A model generated the notes under the pieces. The model was not told the origin of the DNA and made no database searches. It was given only the letters and a program-made list of their open reading frames with translations. From Lactifluus volemus (Eukaryota; Basidiomycota; Agaricomycetes; Russulales; Russulaceae), in contig WTXI01000051.1 in the NCBI GenBank assembly GCA_022376515.1, positions 1 through 64,000 on the forward strand: a DNA stretch of 64,000 nt, given 5' to 3'. Shown piece after piece: positions 35,252 to 45,195 of the stretch. The first letter of the stretch is position 1, and each line of letters starts with the position of its first letter. A program made the translations under genes and the position numbers.

Positions 35252-35709
35252 ATTCCTAAGCACACATACTTGTAGTACACTTCATACCAATGGCCCGATG
35301 TTCAGTTTGTTGTATGATGTGTTAGTAGTGTTTAGTGCTTGTCTCAATTTACATGAGTGTCTCGACAGATGGTGAGCAGTGGGTGGGCTGGCCACATAGC
35401 ATTATGTAGCGACAAGGGGATCCAAGCCACACAGAAGCGGCAGCACCAACAGCAGGCCAGAAGGAGACAGCAGCGAGAGTGCGGGAATGACAGGGAGTCG
35501 TGGCTGCGGCAGCGGGGACAGCAAAGAGGGTGGTAACTACCTTACAATACTGGAATTGACAGGTGGCTTGCAGTGCTTGAGCCACAGCTGTATCAGCTTG
35601 AGCTGCATATGTAAGCCAAATTTGATTAATAGAGCCAATTACATCACATTTAGCTGGCACTTGAGGGGCCTGCCGAGCCGTGGCAACACTACCAGCCAAT
35701 CTACCAAGA
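35252..35709. other. intergenic, between convergent host genes
   Basis: It lies between the stop of the CK1-like gene (35251, +) and the stop of the Crinkler-type gene (35710, -). A 125-codon open frame on the - strand overlaps the latter's last exon out of frame and shows no recognisable domain. Nothing else was seen. Confidence 0.6.
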
Positions 35710-35854
35710 CTACCAAAGCAGATCAACCATTCCTACATCATGGTCACAAGTGATGTCCTCTCCATCTGAAACCCCCTCTGGTCTTCTCACCGTCTCAGTA
35801 TTAACTCGCATTGGGTACTTGACTTCTCCAATCCGTCCTGCCCAGTCAAAGTCC

Positions 35855-36210
35855 TATTGGAGTTAGAACCCTAAGTCTCAGTCTGTGAATGAAAAGACTG
35901 TATTGTTCTAACCTATTGGAGTGAGACAATGAGGCTAGAGTTAATAGTAAGTAACTGAGAACTAAGTAAATAAAGGAGAGACTAACCTCAGTCTGTGAAA
36001 GTAAAGACTGAGGTAGGTGAACACGGTGTCTACACTATATAAGGAATGACCAACTGAGGTCAAATTCTAAGGGGGTTAAGCTATAAGGAGATAATGAAAT
36101 CGACTTGGTACTGAACGCGGAAAGTCTGTGGGTATCGGCGTCACGCGTCATGTGACGTGTGACCACGAAGCGTCGCTCGACTTGTGCCTTGCGAGGCTGC
36201 GCTCCCAACA
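35855..36210 (-). repeat. 3' LTR of the Copia element (356 bp)
   Basis: On the - strand it begins TGTTGGGAG and ends CTCCAATA. It contains two imperfect direct copies of a CTATTGGAG...CTCAGTCTGTGAA module that the other LTR has once. Confidence 0.8.
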
Positions 36211-39200
36211 CGCCCCCTCAGTCCGCACGGCATAGACCCATGCAGGCTGCGAAGCGTTCGTGCTTCTCTCGTGCAAGGCCCTTGGTGAGTACATCAGCAA
36301 CTTGCTCATCTGTAGGCATATACTTGAGGCTGATGGCTTTCAGATCAACTTGTTGCCTGAGAAAGTGATGCCTGACATCAATGTGCTTGGTGCGATCATG
36401 GAACTCCAGATTCTTTGCGATAGAGATAGCTGATTGGTTGTCAATGTAAAGGATGATGGGTAAGTCGGTTTTTTGATCTTTCCAGATTTCGCTGACTAGG
36501 TTTTTTAACCAGGCGGCCTCTTTTGCCGCGTGCGCGCCTGCGATATACTCGGCCTCAGTACTCGATAATGCGACCGTCTGTTGCTTTTTCGAGCTCCAGC
36601 TGATGGCCCCTCCAGCTAGCATGAAGACGAAGCCCGAGGTCGATTTCCGATCGTTCACGTCGCTGGCCCAGTCGGCGTCAACGTAGCCATGGAGACGGGT
36701 CCCATCTTGGGTTCCCCTCTGGAAGATGAGGTGTCAGTCGCTCGTGGCTCGGAGGTATCGGAACGCACGGTCGAGGGCTCGCAAGTGCTCTTCACCGGGT
36801 TAGCAGCGTGGCGTCCGAGCGCGGCCACAGTGTAGGCCAGGTCGGGGCGTGTCCCGAGCATCGGGTACATCAGCGCTCCGATCGCGCTCTGGTATGCCTT
36901 GACGTTTGTCTCGGGTGAGTCGAGCTTCAGGAGGTGCTCGTTCGGGACCGCGGGCGTGCTGATTGGCCTGACATCGGCCTTTCCTAGGCGATCGAGAGTG
37001 TCGTTTATGTACCTCTCCTGCGATAGGGCGATCCAGCCAGCATCGCGATCGCGCGTTACGTGCATCCCGAGAATCCAGGTGATCTCACCAAGATCTGTCA
37101 TCTGGTAGGTTTTCTTTAACTTCTCCTTGTCTTCATTAATGACCTTGAGGCTTTTGCAGGCCATGGTAATGTCATCAACATATAATGCGATGATGGAGAG
37201 TACTTCATCTTTCGAGCGGGTGAAGACCGCATGATCGGCATCGGTGTGATCGTAGCCCATCGATCTGAGCGTCGATTTGATGTGCTCGTACCACGCGCGC
37301 CCCCCTTGCTTCGTGCCGTAGATGGCCTTTTTTAATTTTAAGACCATCCCTTCTGGAGTGTCAAAACCTGGGGGGGAGCCATATAGATCTCCTCTTTCAG
37401 GTCCCCATTGAGGTAGGCTGATTTGACGTCCAACTGATGGACTTCCAGATCGTATTCGGCAGCGAGCGCGAGGACGGTGCGCAGTGAGGCGAACTTCGCC
37501 ACTGGGGCGAACGTTTCATCGAAATCGATCCCTTCTGTCTGGGTGAAGCCCTGCGCGACGAGGCGCGCCTTGTGCTTCTGGATCGTGCCGTCGGGACCTC
37601 GTTTTATTTTGAAGACCCACTTACTGCCGACGATTTTTCGATCGGTCGGGCGCAGCACCAACTCGTATACTCCCATGTTTTCGAACATGCGCTTCTCGTC
37701 ATTACATGCTAGTTCCCATTCGATGGCGTCGGGACGTGCCATTGCCTCGGCATAGGTCCGAGGGTCGCTGGCGGGATCGCCTTGCGCAACGGCGGCGCGT
37801 TCGGCATTTCGCTTGCGCGCTCCGTATGACGTCGCGGAATAGCGTGCGTCGTCGTCACGGATGGGTGCGCGGACGTTGCGTTTAGGACAGGAGAGCGCGA
37901 TCGGGAGATCGGGAGGAGGTGGAGGTGCTGTAGGTGTTTCATCAAGTAGTTCCTCGATTTCTGATTCACTTTCTGATTCGTTTTCAGAGTTACTATCAGA
38001 TTCTGAGGGAGTTGGAGATGCCTTCGGGATTTGTGGTGTTTCTGATGGCGTTGCGATCTCGGCGTCGGGCGTTTTGTCAGGTTCAAGGATTATTCGCTCG
38101 AAGCGTTTAACGGGCCCCCCTTCATCGAATACGACGTTGCGCAACTCGAAAAAACGGCCTGATTTCCGGTGCACAAGTCGGTAAGCTTTCCGATTTTTTG
38201 CTAAGCCGATAAATGTGCAGATCAGTGATCGCGCGGCCAATTTGGCGCGTTTTTTCTTAGGGACGTGCATGAAGGCTCGGGAGCCGAATACCCGGTACAT
38301 CGAGATGTCTGGCTTGTTGCTGCTCCAGACTTCGTCCGGCGTGAGGTTATCGAGTGCCCGTGTATGGGACACGTTGTGGAGTAGCGCGGCGTATTCTAGC
38401 GCATCGTACCAGTACGAATCGGGGAGATTCGCATCGGTGAGCATTGCACGCACCTTGTCGAGCAGTGTGCGGTTCATCTGCTCGGCAACGCCGTTGTGCT
38501 CCGGCGTGTGCGGTGTCGTGATTTCGTGCTGAATGCCCCTCTCCTCTAGGTATTTATTGAAGTCCCCCCCTTTGTACTCGCCCCCTCCATCCGAACGAAG
38601 AAGACGGAGCCGTTTCCCGGTCTGTACCTCGGTGCGTTCGACAAACACCTTGAAACGGTCAAGTGTGTCCGATTTCTCGCGCAGGCCGTCCACGAAGACT
38701 TTGCGGGACGCGTCGTCGATCCAGGTAACAAAGTAGTAGTATCCTTTGTGGGATCGGGTCGGAATCTTGCCACATAAGTCTGAGTGTATGCGGCCTAGGA
38801 CGTTTTCGGTTCGGGACTCTGTCGTTTTTTGGATTTCAGCGCGGGTCTGCTTCCCCTTGAGGCATGGCTCACATGGGGTGGTAAGTGATTTCCCCGATGT
38901 TATCTCGATGCCACTGACGATGCCCTTTCGGGCCATGCGTAGGATCGTGTCCGTATTCAGGTGGCCGAGACACCGGTGCCAAGTAGCAAGGTCGGCTTTC
39001 GCGGATGGAGCCCGTGCCGATAAGGCGAATTCGTGCGCGGGAGACAAGTCATCACCTTCCGCAGGGAACGTTTCGATGATTGCGATCCGAGCGGTGGCGA
39101 GGGGGACAGTTTGGATGTTCATGAGGTAAAGGTTTTGATGCCGCTGACCTTCGCAGATAACGTTTTTGGTCGCGTCGGATATTTGGCAGCCTTGCCCAGC

Positions 39201-40314
39201 GAATCGGACGTCGGCGCCGCAGCTCGTGAGGTGGGAAACGGACAGCAGGTTCCCGTGCAACTCGGGGACGTAGAGGACGTTCTGCAAGATTACGTCGCTC
39301 CACTCGTTTCCGGCACGCATCCGAACGTGTACGCGTCCCTGGCCGATGCCTTGGATGGCGCTGTTATCGCCCAGGACGACGGGGATGTTCCGGGTAAGGC
39401 TAGAAAATTGCTGGAACCAATTTCTGTTGGAGCACATGGCGCGTGATGCACCAGAGTCCATTATCCAGGAGTTCTGGTTTAACTTTAAATTGGTAGCGTT
39501 TGACTGTGCCTGGAAGACGTGAACAGTTCGAATGGTTTCGTCCGTGGTCGTCTCGTCTGCGTTCGCGATTTTCGCCGTTGCGGCAGGTGTCGCGTTTGCC
39601 GGTTTCGCGTTTGCGGTGGCCTTGGCCTCCTGCTCCTTCTTCAACTTTCGACATTCGCTCGTATCGTGCCCTTTGATTTTGCAATGGTTGCAGTACTTTT
39701 TTGACTTGTCTTCCTGGTTCCCTTTACCCTTCCCTTTTCCTTTTTTAGCGGCCTTGATCGATTTGGTGAAAAAAGCGGTGGCGGCCATGCCCGATTCGTG
39801 GACGCGGCGTTGCTCGTCTCGGATTATTTGGGACTTTGTGTTTTCGATATCGATATTGTCGCGGGTGGATAGGATGGTTTTAAGGGTGGATTGAGAAGGT
39901 GGAAGGGCTCCGATGATCGTATGCGCGATGATGCGGTCATCGAGCGCGAGTCCGAGGGCGGTGATGGTGCGAGCGGATCAGATTAAAGAATTAATTTGAG
40001 GCTCGAGAGGCTCCGTATCGAGAAGCTGGTGGCGGAAGACGTCGTCGATGAGGTGGGTTATCCTCTGCTCGCCTTTCCCCTCGTAACGCTCCGCTAATCG
40101 ACTCCAGGTATCCTTTGCGGATTTCGTGTCGAGGACCGAGTTGAGCGGCTCGTCTGTCATGGCCATTACGAGATGCATTCGCGCGCTCTCGTTTTTGGTG
40201 TTCCAGTGCGCGTAGCCCGTCGGATCGGCTGCTGGATCTGGTTTTGTGAGGGCTCCGCTGGTGACAGACCAGAGGTCGTGATATGTGAAAACAGTCTCGA
40301 CGCTGCACTTCCAG

Positions 40315-41250
40315 TGTTACGGTTATGCGGGCCGTCCGGCCCATTCCTTACTGTTTTCCGTCTGATTTTCGACTTGTGTTGTGACCTAGGATCCCTTTCC
40401 TTGGCCAGCCCCCTTCTGTCTGCTTCTAGGGGCTGTGCATCGCCATTTTGGACGTGTATTTGACTCAGGGATCATGACTCAAATCTTGAGTCAGCGTTCT
40501 TGACTCAGATCTTGAGTCAGACGCACTGAGTCAGTTCTTAAGTCATCAGAACTGACTCAGGTCCTTAGTCAATAGTTTTGACTTCGCTACTGTACTGTGA
40601 CCTTTGTAGGATAGTTGGCTGGCCCTCTGTACGCATAAATAAGGCCCTGTAGACGAGCTAAAGCCCCAGCTTCAGCTTCGTCTAGAATCGCAGTTCATTG
40701 TCTCCTGCTCACACTCGCATCGCATCTTCCTCCTCTCTTCTTGTGAATCCCCTCTTCGTACCTTGATCTAGGTACTTCGCGCCACGATCAGACATCTGTG
40801 AACTTGTTCCATTTCCGTGCAACAAGTCCCCAGACGCCTGAACCCTAATACGAACGCGCTGTGAGAAGTAGTCCCCACTTCTCACCCCGCGTCCGCCCTC
40901 GAACCTTAGTTCAACCTCTCACGAGTGTCCTTGGAAGGCGAGCATCTCTTGCGTTCCAAATACACTCGCGCCCGTGTTGCGGTTGAACCTACACATCGTC
41001 ATTAACCCATCTGCCACTGTCTATCCCTTTTGGGAACGGTAACTCCGACCATCGCGTGCGCCGGCCCGCTAGTCCGTCTCGCGCGATACAGACACCCAGA
41101 GTTCGCACAGTCAAGTCTACTCCACACAGGACCTTGCCTGCACGTGCTAAAATCGACTATTTGGTGTTGCTAGTCTTGTCCGACTCGCCACAGCAAATAG
41201 CCAACCAGAACGACGCTCACTTCGAGCCACGGTCCCTGCGAACCGTGACA
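40315..41250 (+). repeat. solo LTR of family F4 in the Copia gag
   Basis: 936 bp, TGTTACGGTTATG...CGAACCGTGACA, flanked by TCCAG (40310-40314 and 41251-41255). A TATA-like box (ataaataaggcc near 40636) lies downstream of a cluster of TGASTCA motifs. Confidence 0.92.
40461..40559. promoter_or_regulatory. cluster of seven TGA[C/G]TCA (Gcn4/AP-1-type) sites in the F4 LTR
   Basis: Exact 7-mers begin at 40461, 40475, 40487, 40501, 40513, 40527 and 40553, about 80 bp upstream of a TATA-like box. TGASTCA is the known site of Gcn4/AP-1 bZIP factors. Their use here is inferred. Confidence 0.7.
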
Positions 41251-41471
41251 TCCAGAAAGCGTAATTGCTACCGTCCATTTCAAGAAGGGGTAGGTTGAGC
41301 AAGTGAGGAGGTCGTCCCAGAGCAGTCTGAGAAGAAGTCGAGGCCCCTGCGGAGGAGGCGCTGGTACCTTGCGGTGTAGACATTCTGCGTGAGGAGGGCC
41401 TGGTTTAGCTTGTTCGGAATTTGTACGCGCGCGGTGTCTTCGAGAGCTCTTAAAGCTCAGGTCTCATAATC

Positions 41472-41716
41472 TATTGGAGTGAGACAATGAGGCTCAGTCT
41501 GTGAAAGTAAAGACTGAGGTAGGTGAACACGGTGTCTACACTATATAAGGAATGACCAACTGAGGTCAAATTCTAAGGGGGTTAAGCTATAAGGAGATAA
41601 TGAAATCGACTTGGTACTGAACGCGGAAAGTCTGTGGGTATCGGCGTCACGCGTCATGTGACGTGTGACCACGAAGCGTCGCTCGACTTGCGCCTTGCGA
41701 GGCTGCGCTCCCAACA
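41472..41716 (-). repeat. 5' LTR of the Copia element (245 bp)
   Basis: It matches 35855-36210 apart from about 111 bp missing in two blocks. On the - strand it is followed by GATTATGAGACCTGAGC, a plausible primer-binding site, before gag. Confidence 0.8.
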
Positions 41717-42682
41717 AGTCCAACAAATGAATCCCAAAGTCTTCACTTCTCATGAGTGCTTCATATTCAACAAGCATATTGACGGACCGTATGTCACCAT
41801 GAACAAACTCATTCTGATGCAGGGTTTGAACAATATTAGTGACCTTTAAACTCACTTGCTTGCGCAACTTGTCAGATAATTTCACTTCACTGAGCAAAGC
41901 AAAGGGTGAAAAGTCCATGACAACCATGGTCCAGCCACCAGGAAGGGGGGCAACGGCTCGAAGCGATGGTGCATGGCCAAGACTTGCAAGGAACGTGTGA
42001 ACGTCAGTCGAATATCGCCTCGTAAATTTCAAAACAACCCATTCATCAGTGTCAGTCATCACGATAAAGACTAGCTTTTCCTCAACCCGACGTTCGTACT
42101 TGAAATTTATTTGCCGCCCATCTTTGTCGTTGTAGCTTGTTGGATACGGATAGCTAGGGTCGCGCAATGAAAGGTCGGATACTCCTGCGTAGTGGGCTTT
42201 GAGGCGCTTCGTGATGTTTATAAAGGCCGACAGACTAGATGCGATGGCTCGGCGACCAGCCTCTTCGGCCCAGTGGGTTGTTAAGTCGTATGATGGGGTC
42301 AAGGGCTCGACAAATATCTGTGTTCCCGTCCAGAGGCAGCCGTAAAAGGCAAGGGAGGATCCTACTCTTTGGTATGAAATGGTTTTGGGGGACAAAAAAA
42401 AAATGCTGACTTACCAACATCCAGCATGAGAACACAGGGAAAGCGAGTGCCGCTGACATCTAGCTTGTCCTTGAGAAAATTTGCGTAGTATCCGATCGCT
42501 TCGAAAAGTGCGCATCCTTTCTCCAGTTTACACTTCCGAATCGCTGGCGGTACGATATGGGCCATCAGGTTCCCGTCCGTCATGTAGTGGGTGCCGGGAA
42601 TACTCTCCGCCGTCAGGTAAAGTCTGGCATATTCTCTAAAGACCTCATAAACCATTTTGATCCGGGAAAGTTCGTCTTTATG

Positions 42683-43290
42683 TGTTATGGACTGACACGT
42701 GTTCGCTGACTCATACTATACATTTTTCGGACTACTGACTCATTTCTACTGACTTTCTTGCTTATGCGAATGGACTGCCGATCGCTTTGTCTCAGATCGC
42801 TTACTTATTTCTCTCATGATACAGCCTCGCACAGCACCGTACAGCCGCAAGCAACAGCCACATGCACAGGATGACTTGCTGATTCCTGAAACATGTTTCA
42901 AACCCTGAAAGCTGTACGAAGGTCACAGCCCCTACGGCTGTGTACATAGCCTCGTTCTTCTCTATATAAACCCTGTACTTTCTGCCCTAGAGACCTTAAG
43001 TCTCAGTTTTGTTTCGCAATCCAAGTCCTTCTATCTATTAGAACCTTGTCTTGTCTAGAAGCATCCGACCTGAGAGAACCCTCTTGACATCACTCTTCAC
43101 GACTTCTTGACACTTTGGTCTCACCCTGAGCCCAAAGCCCTTGACCTCTGAAAACGCTCTTGACTTAGTCGTTTACTAAGTCTCGTCTTTGTCGAACCTT
43201 TGATCTTGACTTGCACGTCTTGCAAGTCTAGTTCTTGACTTCACGAACGAACGTACACTTCGTACAAAGGTCCCACTTGGAACCTTAACA
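42683..43290 (+). repeat. 5' LTR of chromovirus C (family F2)
   Basis: 608 bp, TGTTATGGACTGAC...GGAACCTTAACA, with a TATA-like box near 42963. By eye it differs from the 3' LTR at two positions, both CpG/TpG changes. Confidence 0.95.
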
Positions 43291-43336
43291 CAAACTGAGA
43301 CTTCTACTCTCACATTTGTGAACGAACGAACGAACC

Positions 43337-45148
43337 ATGTCAGACAGCTCTAGAGGCAGTCCATATGGTAGATTCACCGCGTTAGCCGAAGAATCTCCTG
43401 AACAAAATCACCCTACACAAGGAGATGACGAAGATGACGAAGCCCTTGCGCAGGCCGCTGGGACTAGACTCCGCGCCCACTCCCATACCCCTATGATCAC
43501 ACTTGAACAAGCAATTGAACAAGTGAAACAACCCTCGACCCCATCTGACTCTGGAAGTGGCGAAGAACCGAACTACAACATAGCTATGGACCTCTTACCT
43601 GAGAGTCCTACTGACAAACAGCTTGAGCAAATGAGAAAAATATTTGCTAAGCAACCAACACCTGAACCACAACCTGACCCCAACGCCCCGCTCAACCCTC
43701 AAGAACTCCTCGCCCTGAACACTATATTCAAATCTAAAGCCCCTGCTTCCACAAGCACCTCACCTATCCAATCCCTAGCAGCGCGAGCCTTTCATGCAGC
43801 TGCACAAGGAGTTGCGGGTTATGCCTTACTCCCTCCTTTTCAAATTGCCTCAGCAACCGCCACAGTGACACCCACCGCTTCAGCCCTCTTTTCCCAACCT
43901 AAAGGAAAAAGCAAGAAAGCGTCCACCACGGCAAGTGGTAGTGGAGCAATCTTTAGCGGCGGCGGAGGAGGAGGCGGTACTCCTGGAGGCAGTGGAGGAG
44001 GTGGAGGAGCTCCTGGTAGCCCTGGAGGAGGAGGTGGTGGAGGAGGTGGAGGTGGCGGCGGTGGAGGAGGTGGAGCAGCAGCAGCTCCCCTTCAACAAGG
44101 CCAAGGCTTTGCTCAAATCCCCGCTGCTGGAGGAGGGTTAATGGGGATTCCCCCAAAACCCTTTGATGGAAATAGATCGCGATCGAAACGATTCATGGAA
44201 ATCTTCGAAAACTACCGAAGATTAAACCAGGGAAACCCCGGAATGTCGAACCCCGCAAACCGAATCCTCATGTTCACCACATTTATGTCTGGACCACGTT
44301 GCGAAGGCTGGGCCCAAGCACGTCTTAACTCTCTAGGAAGATACCTAGACCGTGGAGGAGACCCCAACGACCTAGACCTTTGGGTTGGTTTCAAACAAAG
44401 GTTCCTTGATGATTTCCGAGATGCCGCCGCAAAAGAAGATGCCCTTACAAAGTTTGCGAAACTTCAGATGATCGGAGACGATCTAGACGATTACACTACT
44501 TCGTTCAATGACCTTCTTGAAGAAGCAGGCTTTGAAGCCGACGCTCAAGGGACTATCATTCAGTATCGCGCCGGTCTCAAAGAAGCCCTTCACATGACCA
44601 TCATGAACCGTGAATGGCCGAAACCAGACACCCTTACAGAATGGCAAGAAGCGGCACGTAAACATGCAGCCGCATGGACGGAACAAAAATTGTTCAAAGA
44701 AATGCACGGTGGCGGGTCACTAGGACGCATTACTCAATTACTTGGCAATGCGCGAGGACAACAACAACAACGCCGTCCTCAACAGCCACCACGCCCAGCC
44801 CCACGTCCACAACGCGATGCCGACGCTATGGATGTAGACGTCACTACTACCCAAAGCAATCGTACCCCTGACCCTGACCGTGAACGCCTCATACGCGAAG
44901 GACGTTGCTTCTATTGCAAGGAACAAGGCCATCTCTCTAGAGAATGCCCTGTTAAGAAGAAACGAAACATCAACGCCCCCGGCACTACACGCGCTCGTGT
45001 TACTGAAACATCCGAAGTAACAACGACCCCTACTCCCACTTCCTCGAAAGAACTCTCGAACGCGGAAGTTGCCAAAGCCCTCAAAGCCATGTCTGATGAA
45101 GAACGCGGCAAACTTGCCGAATTCCTTTCCCAAGATCCGTCTTTTTAA
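43337..45148 (+). CDS. Gag of chromovirus C (603 aa)
   Basis: A single intact frame from ATG 43337. It has an acidic N-terminus and a Gly-rich tract at about 43957-44073, ending in a run of about 17 glycines from mixed GGN codons. The capsid domain follows (MGIPPKPFDGNRSRSKRFMEI onward, about residues 270-470). A Gln/Pro/Arg-rich linker leads to a CCHC nucleocapsid knuckle CFYCKEQGHLSREC (about residue 525). The capsid would assemble cytoplasmic virus-like particles and the knuckle bind RNA. It stops at 45146-45148, 47 nt before the pol frame opens. No lesions were seen. Confidence 0.92.
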   Translation: MSDSSRGSPYGRFTALAEESPEQNHPTQGDDEDDEALAQAAGTRLRAHSHTPMITLEQAIEQVKQPSTPSDSGSGEEPNYNIAMDLLPESPTDKQLEQMRKIFAKQPTPEPQPDPNAPLNPQELLALNTIFKSKAPASTSTSPIQSLAARAFHAAAQGVAGYALLPPFQIASATATVTPTASALFSQPKGKSKKASTTASGSGAIFSGGGGGGGTPGGSGGGGGAPGSPGGGGGGGGGGGGGGGGGAAAAPLQQGQGFAQIPAAGGGLMGIPPKPFDGNRSRSKRFMEIFENYRRLNQGNPGMSNPANRILMFTTFMSGPRCEGWAQARLNSLGRYLDRGGDPNDLDLWVGFKQRFLDDFRDAAAKEDALTKFAKLQMIGDDLDDYTTSFNDLLEEAGFEADAQGTIIQYRAGLKEALHMTIMNREWPKPDTLTEWQEAARKHAAAWTEQKLFKEMHGGGSLGRITQLLGNARGQQQQRRPQQPPRPAPRPQRDADAMDVDVTTTQSNRTPDPDRERLIREGRCFYCKEQGHLSRECPVKKKRNINAPGTTRARVTETSEVTTTPTPTSSKELSNAEVAKALKAMSDEERGKLAEFLSQDPSF

Positions 45149-45195
45149 AGGGCTCTGATCTCGCCGCCTGGATCCGAGCCTTAGTACCGAATAGC

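Larger units (their letters stand above)
36218..41383 (-). pseudogene. Copia gag-pol (gag, protease, integrase, RT, RNase H), decayed
   Basis: Gag starts at ATG 41383 and is cut by an F4 LTR (40315-41250). Its capsid part continues at about 40309-39978, where a TGA (39978-39980, probably from CGA) interrupts it. Then come a CCHC knuckle (CNHCKIKGHDTSEC near 39680), protease IMDSGAS near 39470, and integrase (HRCLGH...CEPC; SDGGGEY; HTPEHNGVAE). RT has LYVDD near 37190 and RNase H has LSSTEAEYIAG near 36560. Further lesions are an indel in a C7 run near 37370, a 1-bp loss near 36791 and TGG to TGA at 36734-36736. Confidence 0.9.
35855..41716 (-). mobile_element. Ty1/Copia retrotransposon (reverse orientation)
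   Basis: It is flanked by AGTCC (35850-35854 and 41717-41721). The LTRs are unequal, at 35855-36210 and 41472-41716. A polypurine tract (rev. comp. of CGCCCCCTCAG) adjoins the low-coordinate LTR, as expected for the 3' LTR of a reverse element. Gag-pol fills the interior and an F4 solo LTR interrupts gag. Confidence 0.88.

Noticed and set aside
35349..35726. 125-codon - strand open frame
   Set aside because: It starts inside the last exon of the Crinkler-type gene in another frame, has a low-complexity Ala/Val/Thr composition and no domain.
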